Assembly: GCA_902583445.1 (NCBI GenBank)
Contig: CACHVZ010000004.1
Location: 36,037 to 100,036 of the forward strand
DNA: 64,000 nucleotides
Reading direction: 5' to 3'
Source of the DNA: an uncultured Bacteroidota bacterium
GTDB lineage: Bacteria > Bacteroidota > Bacteroidia > Flavobacteriales > Flavobacteriaceae
The translations under genes and the position numbers were made by a program. Below are positions 17,022-27,753 of this stretch, piece after piece. The first letter of the stretch is position 1. Each line of letters starts with the position of its first letter. Below the pieces are notes generated by a model. It had not been told where the DNA came from, did not search any database, and saw only the letters and a list, made by a program, of their open reading frames with translations.

Positions 17022-18137
17022 ATGAGATATATTTTTACAACCTTAATTCTTGTTTTTCTTTCTTCTTGTAATAACGATAATGGGTTTGTTATCAATGGTA
17101 CTATTGATGTTATTGATGATACTAAAGTATACATTCTTCAAGCTGACCAGAATAATCAACCTTTTATAAAAGATTCTACTTTGGTCAAATCTAATCAGTT
17201 CTCTTTCAAGGGTATATCTGCTACCCCCGAAATTAGTTACATTCAAGTTGAAGGTGTCAATGGATATGTTTTAGCAATTCTAGAAAAAGGAGAAATTACT
17301 GCTGATATAGATAAAAACAATATTTCTAAATCAACTGTTTTTGGAACAGTTTCCAACGATGATTTTGTAAAATATAAACTTGAAACAAAATCTTTAGTCG
17401 ATAATATGAATAGTATTGCCTCGTCTGCTCAAGATGCCGTTATGAATGGGGATGTTGCAACAGCAAAAGAGTTAGAGAAAGATTATAATAAAAAAGAAAG
17501 AGAAGTCCTCTTGTATGAATGGGATTTCATAATTGATAATTTAGATTCATATATGTCTGCACTTCTTCTTGAGGTTTTTATGGTTGAAAATAGAGTGAAC
17601 AAGGATAGTATAATTGATGTATATGAGAGTTTTTCAAATAGAATTAAGGTCAGTGGTGTTGGCAAGAACATAGCTAGTTTATTAAGCCAATATGAAGATC
17701 CAATAGAAGTTGGCGAAATAGCACCAGATTTTACTGCTCCCGGCATAGATGGTTCTAATATTACCTTGAGCAAAATTACTGAGACCAATACAGTAACTCT
17801 ACTTGATTTTTGGGCTGCTTGGTGTAGACCGTGCAGAGTTGAAAATCCTAACCTTGTTAGACTATATAAAAAGTACAACCAGAATGGATTTGATATCATT
17901 GGAGTTTCTCTTGATAGAACAAAAGAACAGTGGGAACAGGCTATAGAAGATGATGAATTACCTTGGACTCAAGTCTCAAATCTAAGTTTTTGGAATGATC
18001 CTGTTGCTAGAAGGTATAGCATAAGAGCGATTCCTCAGTCGTATCTAATTGATAATACCGGAACTGTAATTGGTAAAAATTTGAGAGGAAACGATCTCGA
18101 AGAAAGAATTAAATTTGCATTATCATTAAATGACTGA
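17022..18137 (+). CDS. TlpA-like thioredoxin-fold lipoprotein with N-terminal DUF4369 domain
   Basis: The protein has 371 residues from the ATG at 17022 (MRYIFTTLILVFLSSC), which gives a lipoprotein signal with Cys16; the longer ORF start at 16917 overlaps the divergent gene and adds a non-signal extension. Residues about 20-110 form a DUF4369-type beta domain, about 115-230 a helical linker, and about 240-371 a TlpA/AhpC thioredoxin fold with the intact redox motif CRPC (Cys268-Cys271). The protein is probably a periplasm-facing thiol-disulfide oxidoreductase. It is 3 bases before the LpxL-like gene. Confidence 0.9.
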   Translation: MRYIFTTLILVFLSSCNNDNGFVINGTIDVIDDTKVYILQADQNNQPFIKDSTLVKSNQFSFKGISATPEISYIQVEGVNGYVLAILEKGEITADIDKNNISKSTVFGTVSNDDFVKYKLETKSLVDNMNSIASSAQDAVMNGDVATAKELEKDYNKKEREVLLYEWDFIIDNLDSYMSALLLEVFMVENRVNKDSIIDVYESFSNRIKVSGVGKNIASLLSQYEDPIEVGEIAPDFTAPGIDGSNITLSKITETNTVTLLDFWAAWCRPCRVENPNLVRLYKKYNQNGFDIIGVSLDRTKEQWEQAIEDDELPWTQVSNLSFWNDPVARRYSIRAIPQSYLIDNTGTVIGKNLRGNDLEERIKFALSLND

Positions 18138-18140
18138 TAA

Positions 18141-19004
18141 TTGCAACTCTTAACATATCTATTATTTTATCCCTTAATTAAATTTATATCCCTACAACCA
18201 TTCTGTGTTGTTTACAGGTTATCTAATTTCGTTAATTTCCTTCTTTATAAAGTTTTTAAGTATAGGCTGAAGACTGTCCGTAAAAACTTAAAACTTGTTT
18301 TCCCTGATAAGGATGAAAAAGAGCTTCGTGATATTGAAAAAGGATTCTATAAGCACTTTTCAGATATAACAATTGAAAGTATCAAAGCATATGGTATGAG
18401 TAAAAATCAAATGAGGGAGAGATATACATACGAAAATATTGATGTGTTAGAAAAAATTCAAAAAGAAAAAAAGAACATAATTCTTTTATGTGGTCATTAC
18501 TCAAATTTTGAATGGCTATTATCAATCGGATATAGTACTAAAGGTAATGGATATGGAATTTATACTCCCATGACTAATAAATATTTTGATAGATTATTTA
18601 AAAAAATTAGAAAAAAACATAAAGCTTTTTTAGTCTCTAGATATAAAATAAATGAGTTTATGTCTTCTCTTGACAATAATAAGTACTACTTAATTGGATT
18701 TGCTGCTGATCAGTCACCACGTAAAGTTGGAAAATCCTATATAAATAAGTTTTTTGGACATAGAGTCCCAATATTTACAGGAGCTGAAAGATTTGCAAGA
18801 GATTATAATCTTTCCGTAGTTTTTGCAGATATAAATAGAGTAAAAAGAGGTTATTATAGAACTAAATTTATTGAGATATATGATAATAAGGATTCTGAAT
18901 ACAGTATAACAGATCAGTTTATTAAATTACTAGAGGAACAAGTATATAGAGATCCTAATCAATATTTTTGGTCACATAATAGATTTAAACATCTAATTAA
19001 CTAG
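18141..19004 (+). CDS. Lysophospholipid/lipid A acyltransferase, LpxL/HtrB family
   Basis: The protein has 287 residues. It starts at TTG (18141): the N-terminus QLLTYLLFYPLIKFISLQP matches the family's first membrane segment, and no ATG is present nearby. The catalytic HxxxxE motif is HYSNFE (about residue 119), and FAADQSP and VPIFTGAERFA are family features. It adds a secondary acyl chain to lipid A or a related lipid. The 3' end overlaps the convergent glmM by 12 bases. Confidence 0.9.
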   Translation: MQLLTYLLFYPLIKFISLQPFCVVYRLSNFVNFLLYKVFKYRLKTVRKNLKLVFPDKDEKELRDIEKGFYKHFSDITIESIKAYGMSKNQMRERYTYENIDVLEKIQKEKKNIILLCGHYSNFEWLLSIGYSTKGNGYGIYTPMTNKYFDRLFKKIRKKHKAFLVSRYKINEFMSSLDNNKYYLIGFAADQSPRKVGKSYINKFFGHRVPIFTGAERFARDYNLSVVFADINRVKRGYYRTKFIEIYDNKDSEYSITDQFIKLLEEQVYRDPNQYFWSHNRFKHLIN

Positions 19005-20381
19005 ATCATTGATCTCTTTTTCAATATCCAGGGCAATTTTGTCTGCATTTATTTGTGTATCCGATTCAGAAAAAATTCTTACAATAGGCTCTGTGTTTGA
19101 TTTTCTCATATGCACCCAACCTTCATTAAAGTCAATTCTAACTCCATCTTCAGTATTTGGTGATAGATCTGAATATTTAGAAACTAACTTTTCAAAAATC
19201 TGATCTATTTCACTTGCATCTTTAAGAGAAATCTTTAATTTTTTCATATAGTACCTAGGAAAATTATCCCTTAATTTTGAAACTTTAACAGATTTGTTTA
19301 CTAGTAAACCAAGAAATAAAGCAATACCTACTAGTGCATCTCTCCCATAGTGAAGATCTGGATAGATGATACCTCCTCCACCCTCTCCTCCTACTACAGC
19401 ATTTACTTCTTTCATTTTCTTTACAACATTCATCTCCCCGACTGGTGTAAAATGATAGTTACATCCGTATAAATTTGTTACATCTTTTAAAGCATTAGAG
19501 GACGATAGTGTTGAGACAGTGTCACCTTTTGATTTAGATAGAACAAAATCTGAGCAGTATACTTGAGTATTTTCCTCACCAAGTATTTCACCGTTTTCAT
19601 CAAAGAATACAAGCCTATCAACATCGGGATCAACAGCTACTCCAAAGTCTGCATTATTTTCTTTAATTTTTTTTGATAAATCATGTAAATTTTCTTTAAG
19701 TGGTTCTGGTGTATGTGAGAATTTGCCATTAATCTCAGAGTTGATAATTTTATAGTTTATCGATAGTCTTTCAAACAGCTTCGGCATAGCAATAGAACCA
19801 CCGGAGTTTATTGCATCAGCAACAACAGAGAGTTTTAAGGACTGAATATCTTTTAATGGCAAAATTTCTAAATTAACAATTGCATCTATGTGATCGTCTA
19901 TTAAATTATCATATTTAGTTACCTTACCTAAACCTTCATTTAATGAAAAGTTAAAAGAATCAAACTCAGAATATTCAATAAGTTTATTAACTTCCTCTCT
20001 AGCTAAAAACTCACCATCTGAATTAAAGAATTTTAAGCCATTATATTCCTCTGGATTATGACTTGCTGTTATCATTAGACCAGCGACTGATTTATTATTT
20101 AGGACACCCCAACACAAGGTAGGTGTTGTAGAAATTCCACAATCAATTACATTTATTCCCATAGATGAGAAGACAGAATTAACTATGTTATGAATCGTTT
20201 CACCTGATTTTCTTCCATCTCTACCAGTCATAACTGAAAGATCAGATGAATTAGGATTATTTTCTTTAATTAATAAGGAAAAAGCAGCAATTGAATTAAC
20301 AATATCTAATGGAGTTAAATTTTCAAAATTTTTACCACCAATTGTACCTCTAAATCCTGATATATTTTTTATTAAAGTCAT
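18993..20381 (-). CDS. glmM: Phosphoglucosamine mutase (GlmM-type alpha-D-phosphohexomutase)
   Basis: The protein has 462 residues. The phosphoserine motif TASHNP holds Ser107, the Mg-binding DPDVDR holds Asp251, Asp253 and Asp255, the sugar-binding loop is GEGGGG, and the phosphate-binding RKSNTEPIVR is near the C-terminus. All four sites of the superfamily are intact. GlmM makes glucosamine-1-phosphate for UDP-GlcNAc, the precursor of peptidoglycan and lipid A. Phosphomannomutase/phosphoglucomutase activity cannot be excluded from sequence alone. It is divergent from the GGT gene over 46 bases. Confidence 0.88.
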   Translation of the reverse strand: MTLIKNISGFRGTIGGKNFENLTPLDIVNSIAAFSLLIKENNPNSSDLSVMTGRDGRKSGETIHNIVNSVFSSMGINVIDCGISTTPTLCWGVLNNKSVAGLMITASHNPEEYNGLKFFNSDGEFLAREEVNKLIEYSEFDSFNFSLNEGLGKVTKYDNLIDDHIDAIVNLEILPLKDIQSLKLSVVADAINSGGSIAMPKLFERLSINYKIINSEINGKFSHTPEPLKENLHDLSKKIKENNADFGVAVDPDVDRLVFFDENGEILGEENTQVYCSDFVLSKSKGDTVSTLSSSNALKDVTNLYGCNYHFTPVGEMNVVKKMKEVNAVVGGEGGGGIIYPDLHYGRDALVGIALFLGLLVNKSVKVSKLRDNFPRYYMKKLKISLKDASEIDQIFEKLVSKYSDLSPNTEDGVRIDFNEGWVHMRKSNTEPIVRIFSESDTQINADKIALDIEKEINDLVN

Positions 20382-20427
20382 TAGAAATGTAAATATATAA
20401 ATTGTAAATTACACGAAATTTTTTCTT

Positions 20428-22116
20428 ATGAGATTTTTACTTGCACTTTGCTTATTTTTCTTAATTGTTTCATGTGAATATGAGTATTCACCTACTGTTG
20501 TCTCAGCTAGAAAAGATGCCTCGGATATCGGTTTAGAAATAATGAAAAAAGGGGGGAATGCATTTGATGCTATGATTGGTGTTCAACTAGCTTTATCAGT
20601 AAGCCATCCTACAGCTGGTAATATTGCAGGTGGAGGATTTATGGTTTACATATTAAAAGATGGCACTTATGGAACTCTAGATTTTAGAGAAACTGCACCC
20701 GCCGGTTCCACAGAAAAAATGTATCAGAATGAAGATGGTGATGTTATTCCTGGATTAAGTTCAATAGGTGGATTAGCAGTTGGTGTTCCTGGAACTATTT
20801 CTGCAATTTTTGAAATACATAAAAAATTTGGAACACTTACAATTGAAGAATTATTTCAACCCTCAATTGATCTAGCTAATAATGGTTACTTAGTTACAAA
20901 ATATTTGGAAGACGAGTTAAATGAAAAAAGAGATGATTTTATAAAACTAAATGGAAGCAGCTCAGTATACTCTAAACAATATAAATCAGGTGATAAGATC
21001 ATAAATAAGATGTACGCTAATACTTTAACAGAGATAATGAACAAAGGAGCTGATGTATTTTATAAAGGTCCTGTGGCACAAGATATGATTGCTACAATTT
21101 CAGAAAGTGGTGGAATAATGACTATGGAAGATCTAAGTGAATATAAATCTGTTTGGAGAGATCCTGTAAGGTTTAAATATAAAGACTATGATATTATTTC
21201 AATGTCGTTTCCTTCAAGTGGTGGAGTAATTTTAGGTCAAATGATGAAAGCTATTGAAAATTTTGACTTATCAAAAATTGAACATAACTCACCTGAATAT
21301 GTGCAATTGTTAACTGAGATTGAAAGAAGAGCATTTGCTGATAGAAGTGATTTAATGGGAGACCCAGATTTTATGAAACTACCAGTATATGAATTTATGG
21401 ACAAAAAATATGTTGAAGATAGGATGAAAGATTTTTCTTGGGATCAAGCCACACCCTCATCTAAAATTAAACCAGGCGAAGTAATTTTTAATGAAAGCAA
21501 TGAGACGACTCATTTCTCTATTATTGATAAAGAAGGTAGTGCAGTATCTGTTACAACCACACTAAATAATAGTTTTGGCTCAAAAGTATTTGTTGAAAAT
21601 TCTGGCTTCTTTTTAAATAATGAGATGGATGATTTTAGCTCAAAACCAGGATACCCAAATTTTTTTGGAGTAGTTGGCAGTGAAGCAAACTCTATTCAAC
21701 CTAAAAAAAGAATGCTTAGTGCAATGACTCCTACTATTGTTCTAAAAAACAATAAACCATATTTAATTTTAGGATCACCAGGAGGTCCAAGCATAATAAC
21801 ATCTGTATTTCAGACTATATTAAATGTACTTGAATACGGCATGAATGTTAATGAGGCTGTATCCTCTCCTCGTTTCCATCATCAATGGTATCCAGATTTA
21901 ATTGTTATGGAAAATGAAGCTTACAGTGATGAGCTAAATACAATTTTAAGCGATAAAAATTATTTAATTGTAAAACTTCCAATCGAGAAAGATACTCTTG
22001 GAGTTTATAAAAGATCTAATATTGGTGCTGTAGATGCTATTCTAATTGATGATAATCTAAATGTATATGGAGGTGCTGACTCGAGAAGAGAACACCATTC
22101 TTCAACTACTGAATAA
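20428..22116 (+). CDS. ggt: Gamma-glutamyltransferase, predicted lipoprotein
   Basis: The protein has 562 residues. A lipobox (FFLIVSC, Cys16) replaces the usual periplasmic signal peptide, so the enzyme is probably membrane-anchored. GGNAFDAMIGVQLALSV is the family N-terminus. The self-cleavage site is ETTHFSI with the nucleophile Thr360, followed by VTTTLNNSFGSKV. GSPGGPSIITSV is the oxyanion-loop region. GGT hydrolyses or transfers gamma-glutamyl groups from glutathione and related peptides. It lies 15 bases before uvrA on the same strand. Confidence 0.95.
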   Translation: MRFLLALCLFFLIVSCEYEYSPTVVSARKDASDIGLEIMKKGGNAFDAMIGVQLALSVSHPTAGNIAGGGFMVYILKDGTYGTLDFRETAPAGSTEKMYQNEDGDVIPGLSSIGGLAVGVPGTISAIFEIHKKFGTLTIEELFQPSIDLANNGYLVTKYLEDELNEKRDDFIKLNGSSSVYSKQYKSGDKIINKMYANTLTEIMNKGADVFYKGPVAQDMIATISESGGIMTMEDLSEYKSVWRDPVRFKYKDYDIISMSFPSSGGVILGQMMKAIENFDLSKIEHNSPEYVQLLTEIERRAFADRSDLMGDPDFMKLPVYEFMDKKYVEDRMKDFSWDQATPSSKIKPGEVIFNESNETTHFSIIDKEGSAVSVTTTLNNSFGSKVFVENSGFFLNNEMDDFSSKPGYPNFFGVVGSEANSIQPKKRMLSAMTPTIVLKNNKPYLILGSPGGPSIITSVFQTILNVLEYGMNVNEAVSSPRFHHQWYPDLIVMENEAYSDELNTILSDKNYLIVKLPIEKDTLGVYKRSNIGAVDAILIDDNLNVYGGADSRREHHSSTTE

Positions 22117-22131
22117 ATAATATATTATAAT

Positions 22132-24954
22132 TTGAGCGAAACAATTCAAATTGAAGGGGCAAAAGTCCATAATCTTAAGGATCTTGATATAGAGATTCCA
22201 AGAGAAAAGCTTGTTGTTATTACTGGACTATCAGGAAGTGGAAAATCTTCATTAGCATTTGACACTATTCATGCTGAAGGTCAAAGGAGATATATGGAAA
22301 CTTTCTCTGCCTACATTAGACAATTTGTTGGAAATTATGAAAGACCTGATGTTGAAAAGATTGAAGGACTCTCACCTGTAATTGCTATTGAGCAAAAGAC
22401 AACAAGTAAAAATCCAAGGTCAACAGTTGGTACAGTTACAGATATTTATGACTTCATAAGACTATTGTTTGCCAGAATTGGAGTCGCCTACAGCTTTAAG
22501 TCAAACTTAAAAATGGTTAAAAATACAGATGAGGAGATTATCAAATTAATTTGTGATAAGTATTTAAATCAAAGAATTATAATTCTAGCACCCATAATTA
22601 GATCAAGAAAAGGTCATTACAGAGATTTATTTGAAAACTTTACTAAACAAGGCTTTTCAAAAGTTATTGTTGATGGTGATATTATAGACATAAAAAGAGG
22701 GATGAAACTAGATAGGTATAAAACCCACGACATTAGTTTAGTTGTAGATAATTTATCTGTAAAAGATGATTTTGAATCAAAAAGAATCTTGTCAGAGTCA
22801 ATTAAAATAGCTATGAAATATGGAAATGATACTATATTCATATTAGACTCTGATTCAGGAAAACCAGAGTATTTTAGCAGAAATTTAATGTGTCCTGAAA
22901 GTGGAATCTCTTATCCAAAACCAGAGCCAAATACATTTTCCTTTAATTCTCCAAAAGGGAGTTGTGAAGAGTGTAACGGGCTTGGTACGGAGTTTAATAT
23001 TAATATAAAAAAGCTTATCCCTGATGATACAATATCAATTAACAATGGAGGTATTTTGCCAATTGGTAAAAAAGATAATTCATGGATACATAGACAAATT
23101 GAGTTGATAGCAAAATATCATAATTTTTCATTAAGTGATCCTATAAAAAAAATACCTAAAGATGGGTTAGATTTTATACTAAATGGAGGAAAAGAAAGTT
23201 TTACTATTAATTCTAAAGAACTTGGAGTAAAAAGAGAATATGAGATAGACTATATGGGTATCGAGTCTTTTATTAAAGAACAATTAACAAATAATGAATC
23301 AAAAAGTCTGAGAAGATGGGCTTTGCAATTTGTAGATGTCAATAAATGCAGTAAATGTGAAGGAAGCAGATTAAAAATTGAATCCAGGTCATTTAAAATT
23401 AATAAGAAAAATATTTTTGAGTTAACAGAAATGGATCTTTCAGAACTTAAGGATTGGTTTAAAGATTTAAATAACAATTTATCAAAGAAAGACCTTAAGA
23501 TATCTGAGGAAATAAGTAAAGAGATTTCAATAAGAATTCAGTTTTTGATTGATGTAGGGTTAGAATATTTAACTCTATCAAGATCTACAAAGTCTTTATC
23601 TGGAGGTGAAGCTCAAAGAGTAAGATTAGCAACCCAAGTTGGCTCTCAACTTGTTGGAGTATTATACATATTAGATGAGCCTAGTATAGGACTTCATCAA
23701 AAAGATAATATTAAGCTAATTAATTCATTAAAAAAACTAAGAGACTCCGGAAACTCAGTAATTGTTGTAGAGCATGATAAAGAGATGATTCTAAGTTCTG
23801 ATCATATTATTGATTTAGGTCCAAATGCAGGTATAAATGGTGGCAAAATAATTTACGAGGGTTCACCTGAAAAAATTAAAAAAGCCAAAACAATTACTGC
23901 AGATTATATAAATGAAATTAGAAAGATAGAAGTACCAAAAAAAATAAGAGAAGGAAGTGGAAGATCAATTAAGATTTATGGATGTAAAGGGAATAACCTA
24001 AAAAATATAGATGTAGAATTTCCTCTTGGAAAAATGATTGCGGTTACTGGAGTATCGGGAAGTGGTAAGTCAACCCTAGTTAATGAAACATTATACCCTA
24101 TTCTTAATGCTAAAATCTATAATTCAGTAAAGTCTCCTTTAGAATTTAAAAAAATTGATGGACTTAATAATATTGATAAAGTTGTAGAAGTTAATCAACA
24201 GCAAATAGGTAGAACTCCTCGAAGTAATCCTGCAACATACACTGGGGTTTACAGTGAAATAAGAAAACTTTTTTCAGAAACTGTTGAAGCAAAAATTAGA
24301 GGATATAAACCTGGCAGATTTAGCTTTAATGTTGCTGGAGGTAGATGTGAAAATTGTAAAGGAGGTGGAATGAAATTAATTGAGATGAACTTTCTACCTG
24401 ATGTTTTTGTAGAGTGTGAGGTTTGTAATGGCAAAAGGTTTAATAGAGAAACTCTTGAAGTTAGATATAAAGGTAAATCCATTTCAAATGTACTTGATAT
24501 GAGTATTTCAAAATCTTTAGAATTTTTTTCATCTATTCCAAAGATTTACAACATTCTTAAAGCTATTGATAGTGTTGGTCTTGGATATATTACTCTTGGA
24601 CAGTCTTCTACAACTTTATCTGGAGGTGAATCACAAAGAATTAAGCTTGCAAGTGAGCTCTCAAAGAAGGACACAGGAAACACATTATATATTCTTGATG
24701 AACCAACAACTGGTTTGCATTTTGAAGATATAAGAATATTATTGAATGTTTTAAATCAATTAGTTGACAAAGGAAATACAATAATAATTATTGAGCATAA
24801 TCTTGACGTAATTAAACAAGTAGATCATATTATTGATATTGGACCTGAAGGTGGAAAAAATGGTGGTAAATTAGTAGATTCAGGAAGTCCTAATACAATA
24901 ATAAAAAATAATAAAGGGTACACGAGTAGATTCCTATCTAAAGAATTAGAATAA
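22132..24954 (+). CDS. uvrA: Excinuclease ABC subunit UvrA
   Basis: The protein has 940 residues, normal for UvrA. It starts at TTG (22132) with [18 protein letters not shown]. The two ATPase modules have P-loops GLSGSGKSS (about 32-40) and GVSGSGKST (about 641-649), two LSGGE signatures and two DEP(S/T)xGLH Walker B regions. Zinc-binding pairs CEEC/CSKC and CENC/CEVC are intact. UvrA finds DNA damage and loads UvrB. Its stop overlaps the next start by one base. Confidence 0.97.
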   Translation: MSETIQIEGAKVHNLKDLDIEIPREKLVVITGLSGSGKSSLAFDTIHAEGQRRYMETFSAYIRQFVGNYERPDVEKIEGLSPVIAIEQKTTSKNPRSTVGTVTDIYDFIRLLFARIGVAYSFKSNLKMVKNTDEEIIKLICDKYLNQRIIILAPIIRSRKGHYRDLFENFTKQGFSKVIVDGDIIDIKRGMKLDRYKTHDISLVVDNLSVKDDFESKRILSESIKIAMKYGNDTIFILDSDSGKPEYFSRNLMCPESGISYPKPEPNTFSFNSPKGSCEECNGLGTEFNINIKKLIPDDTISINNGGILPIGKKDNSWIHRQIELIAKYHNFSLSDPIKKIPKDGLDFILNGGKESFTINSKELGVKREYEIDYMGIESFIKEQLTNNESKSLRRWALQFVDVNKCSKCEGSRLKIESRSFKINKKNIFELTEMDLSELKDWFKDLNNNLSKKDLKISEEISKEISIRIQFLIDVGLEYLTLSRSTKSLSGGEAQRVRLATQVGSQLVGVLYILDEPSIGLHQKDNIKLINSLKKLRDSGNSVIVVEHDKEMILSSDHIIDLGPNAGINGGKIIYEGSPEKIKKAKTITADYINEIRKIEVPKKIREGSGRSIKIYGCKGNNLKNIDVEFPLGKMIAVTGVSGSGKSTLVNETLYPILNAKIYNSVKSPLEFKKIDGLNNIDKVVEVNQQQIGRTPRSNPATYTGVYSEIRKLFSETVEAKIRGYKPGRFSFNVAGGRCENCKGGGMKLIEMNFLPDVFVECEVCNGKRFNRETLEVRYKGKSISNVLDMSISKSLEFFSSIPKIYNILKAIDSVGLGYITLGQSSTTLSGGESQRIKLASELSKKDTGNTLYILDEPTTGLHFEDIRILLNVLNQLVDKGNTIIIIEHNLDVIKQVDHIIDIGPEGGKNGGKLVDSGSPNTIIKNNKGYTSRFLSKELE

Positions 24955-27716
24955 TGCAAAAATATTTATTAGTTTTTTGTTTTTTAATCTTTGGACCAAT
25001 AATCTATGGTCAATCAAATGCTATTTATGAGATTGACGTTGAATTAAATCATGAAGATCAATCATTACTAATTAAGCAAAAAATTCAATTTACAAATAAT
25101 TCAAAGCATGGCATTGATAAATTATTTCTTGAAGATTGGTCAGAATCATACAGAGACAATAAAACAAAACTTGCAAAAAGAATTTCTGATGAATACTCAC
25201 GATCTTTTGCATTTTCAAAAAAAAGACAAAAAGGCTACACAACAATCAATGAGCTTAATTCAAAAAACTTAAAGGAGTGGCAAAGAATAGAGGGTAGCGA
25301 TATAATTGAATTAAAACTCTCACAACCATTGTTGTCAGAAGAATCTATTAAAATTTATATTGATTATTCAATAAAACTACCTGACTCTCGATTTACTGGG
25401 TTTGGTTATGATAATGATAACTTTTACCTAAAAAATTGGATTATTGTCCTATCCAGTTATAATAAATCAAAATGGGGAAAACAGAGTAATCTAAATCTTG
25501 ATGATCAATCAATTAATTTTTCTGATTATAATATAGTTTTCAAGATTAAAAAAGATTATAACCTATTCTCAAATCTTAATAAGTTATCTGAAGATTTAAT
25601 TGGAGATCAAAAAATTATATCATTAAATGGAATAAATACAAAAGAAATAAAAATCAATATTTTAAAAGAAGATGTTTTCTTAAATCTAGAGAACAATGGC
25701 ATCATTACTGAAACAGATATCTTTAAACTTTCTTCCATTTCAGACACTCAATTTAATTATAAAAGGATATCTGAATTTATTTCTAATTATTTTTTAGAGA
25801 ATAAACCCAATAAGTTACTAGTCTCAAAAGCTGATTATGACTTAAGTCCATTTTATGGACTTAATCAACTACCCAGGTTTTTAAGTCCATTTCCTGATGA
25901 TTTTCTTGAAGAAATAATGTTCTTGAAATCGTTTACAATGAATTACTTAAATAGAATTATTGATTTTAACAAAAGAGAGTTTCATTGGATATACAAAGGA
26001 TTAGAAATATATCTTGTAGATAAGTATATTAAAAGTTTTTATCCAAGGGCAAAATTTATTGGATATTATTCTGGTAATAGACTTTTAAAAAATTATGAAA
26101 TTTCTAAAATAAATTTTACGGATCTATTTTTAAACTATTCTGAGTATATACAGAGGTTGAATATACATCAATCAGACATTCAGCCTAGTGAACAGTTAAC
26201 AAGAATTAATGAAGAAATTGCATCACCATATCATGCAGGGATAGGACTAATTTACATAGAGAATTTAATTGGAGAGAATCAATTTAGATCACTGATTCAG
26301 AAAATAGTTAACATTAAATCAAATGAAGAATTAAACCAAATTTTTAATGAAAACTATGAATTTGATTTAGGTTGGTTTTTGGAAGATTATATAGGGAAAA
26401 GGCAATCTATTGATTTGAAAATTCAAAAGACAGATAATAATCTATTAAAAATCACTGAAAAAAATAATATTCAAGTCCCATACTCTATAAGTTTTATAAA
26501 AAATGACTCAATTATTAGTAGAAAAATTTTTACTAAGTATAGTGAAATTAAAAAACCTAAAATTGAATTTGATTATGTTGCAATCAATCATTTAAATAAA
26601 TTACCGGAGTTAAATAGAAACAACAATTATATTCATAATTCAAGTATTAAACCAATTCGAATTAGACTAATAAGTGATTTAGATGATCCCAAAAAAAGAA
26701 ATCTATATTTTCGTCCAGAAATTACTTACAACTTGTATGATGGACTTTCTCCAGGTATTAATTTATCAAACAGAGGAATAAAAAATAAGCCTTTTTCTTA
26801 TGAAATTTTCACTCAATACGCATCAAAAGAACAGACCATCATTGGGTCATTAAATTTAAAATATCAAGTAAATAATGAGGTAAAAGATAATTTCTCAACT
26901 GTTTACAATATATTTTATACAACAAATCATTATAAAGAAGATTTAAGATTTCAGGTTTTTTCACCATCAATAACTGTAAATTTTAGAGACAACAATAATC
27001 TTAGATCAAATATTAGAAGATCATTTTCAATTTCAATGTATAGTGTAGATAAGGACTCAAATAATGTAAATGACAATAAACTTAATAACTATAGTATATA
27101 TAATCTTGGATATTATTATAGTGATATAGATATAATAAAATATTTAAAATCATCAGTTAACACAGAGTTTTCAAATAATTTTGGTAAAATAAATTTAGTA
27201 TTTGATTACAGAAAGATATTTAATAGCAATAGGCAATTTCAAGCTAGGGTTTATCTAGGTAAGTTCTTTTGGAATAATAGAAATTTCGAGAACTTTAATT
27301 ATAACCTTGGCAGATCAGGAGGATATCTTTTTTTAGATAATTATCTTGGAAGATCTGAAAGAACTGGACTTTTAAGTCAGCAGTTTATTATGGCTGGAGG
27401 TGGCTTTAAATCATTTTTTGATAATCCTACAACAGATAACTTTATGCTTACCACAAACCTAAATATCGGTTTATGGAAGTGGATAGAAGGATATTTAGAT
27501 CTAGGAATGCTTAAAGATAAAGGAAAGAAATCAAGGCACTTTTACGGAACAGGTCTTAGGCTTAATTTACTACCAGATTTTTTTGAACTCTATTTTCCAA
27601 TTAGCTCAAGTAATGGCTTTGAATTGTCCCAAAAAAGCTATAGCAATAAAATAAGATTTATAGTATCATATAACCTAGAATCATTGGGGAATCTCTTCAC
27701 AAGAAGATGGCTATAA
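24954..27716 (+). CDS. M1-aminopeptidase-like protein lacking the catalytic HEXXH/E residues, fused to a C-terminal outer-membrane beta-barrel
   Basis: The protein has 920 residues. A Sec signal peptide (about 1-19, ending YGQS) is followed by an M1-like N-terminal beta domain and a helical catalytic-like domain (about 20-500). The segment NYLNRIIDFNKREFHWIYKG aligns with the M1 active site region, but the HEXXH positions read KSFTM (325-329) and the +19 glutamate is Lys348, so all four zinc-site residues are lost. Residues about 570-920 alternate polar and hydrophobic strands with many aromatics and Gly/Asn turns, typical of an outer-membrane beta-barrel, and the protein ends LFTRRWL. Its function is unknown; similar non-catalytic proteins may be common in Flavobacteriia. 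It directly follows uvrA. Confidence 0.65.
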   Translation: MQKYLLVFCFLIFGPIIYGQSNAIYEIDVELNHEDQSLLIKQKIQFTNNSKHGIDKLFLEDWSESYRDNKTKLAKRISDEYSRSFAFSKKRQKGYTTINELNSKNLKEWQRIEGSDIIELKLSQPLLSEESIKIYIDYSIKLPDSRFTGFGYDNDNFYLKNWIIVLSSYNKSKWGKQSNLNLDDQSINFSDYNIVFKIKKDYNLFSNLNKLSEDLIGDQKIISLNGINTKEIKINILKEDVFLNLENNGIITETDIFKLSSISDTQFNYKRISEFISNYFLENKPNKLLVSKADYDLSPFYGLNQLPRFLSPFPDDFLEEIMFLKSFTMNYLNRIIDFNKREFHWIYKGLEIYLVDKYIKSFYPRAKFIGYYSGNRLLKNYEISKINFTDLFLNYSEYIQRLNIHQSDIQPSEQLTRINEEIASPYHAGIGLIYIENLIGENQFRSLIQKIVNIKSNEELNQIFNENYEFDLGWFLEDYIGKRQSIDLKIQKTDNNLLKITEKNNIQVPYSISFIKNDSIISRKIFTKYSEIKKPKIEFDYVAINHLNKLPELNRNNNYIHNSSIKPIRIRLISDLDDPKKRNLYFRPEITYNLYDGLSPGINLSNRGIKNKPFSYEIFTQYASKEQTIIGSLNLKYQVNNEVKDNFSTVYNIFYTTNHYKEDLRFQVFSPSITVNFRDNNNLRSNIRRSFSISMYSVDKDSNNVNDNKLNNYSIYNLGYYYSDIDIIKYLKSSVNTEFSNNFGKINLVFDYRKIFNSNRQFQARVYLGKFFWNNRNFENFNYNLGRSGGYLFLDNYLGRSERTGLLSQQFIMAGGGFKSFFDNPTTDNFMLTTNLNIGLWKWIEGYLDLGMLKDKGKKSRHFYGTGLRLNLLPDFFELYFPISSSNGFELSQKSYSNKIRFIVSYNLESLGNLFTRRWL

Positions 27717-27737
27717 TTTAATTGTTCTAATTATTTG

Positions 27738-27745
27738 TAAATTTG
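27738..27745 (+). promoter_or_regulatory. Bacteroidota -7 box (TAnnTTTG) before the second fused E1
   Basis: TAAATTTG is an exact TAnnTTTG match and ends 8 bases before the ATG at 27754. The predicted transcript start would leave a leader of only a few bases. A clear -33 box at the expected distance is not visible. Confidence 0.45.
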
Positions 27746-27753
27746 CGGTCCCT

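Noticed and set aside
15566..17134. 522-residue version of the FAD oxidase
   Set aside because: The first 60 residues are low-complexity Leu/Asn-rich, overlap the divergent lipoprotein gene and are unlike the family; the ATG at 16954 fits better.
17483..17899. Minus-strand 138-residue ORF inside the TlpA lipoprotein
   Set aside because: It lies antisense to an intact gene with a CxxC motif and shows no family features.
16917..18137. 406-residue version of the TlpA lipoprotein
   Set aside because: The ATG at 17022 gives a proper lipoprotein signal with Cys16; the extra 35 residues do not resemble a signal and overlap the divergent gene.
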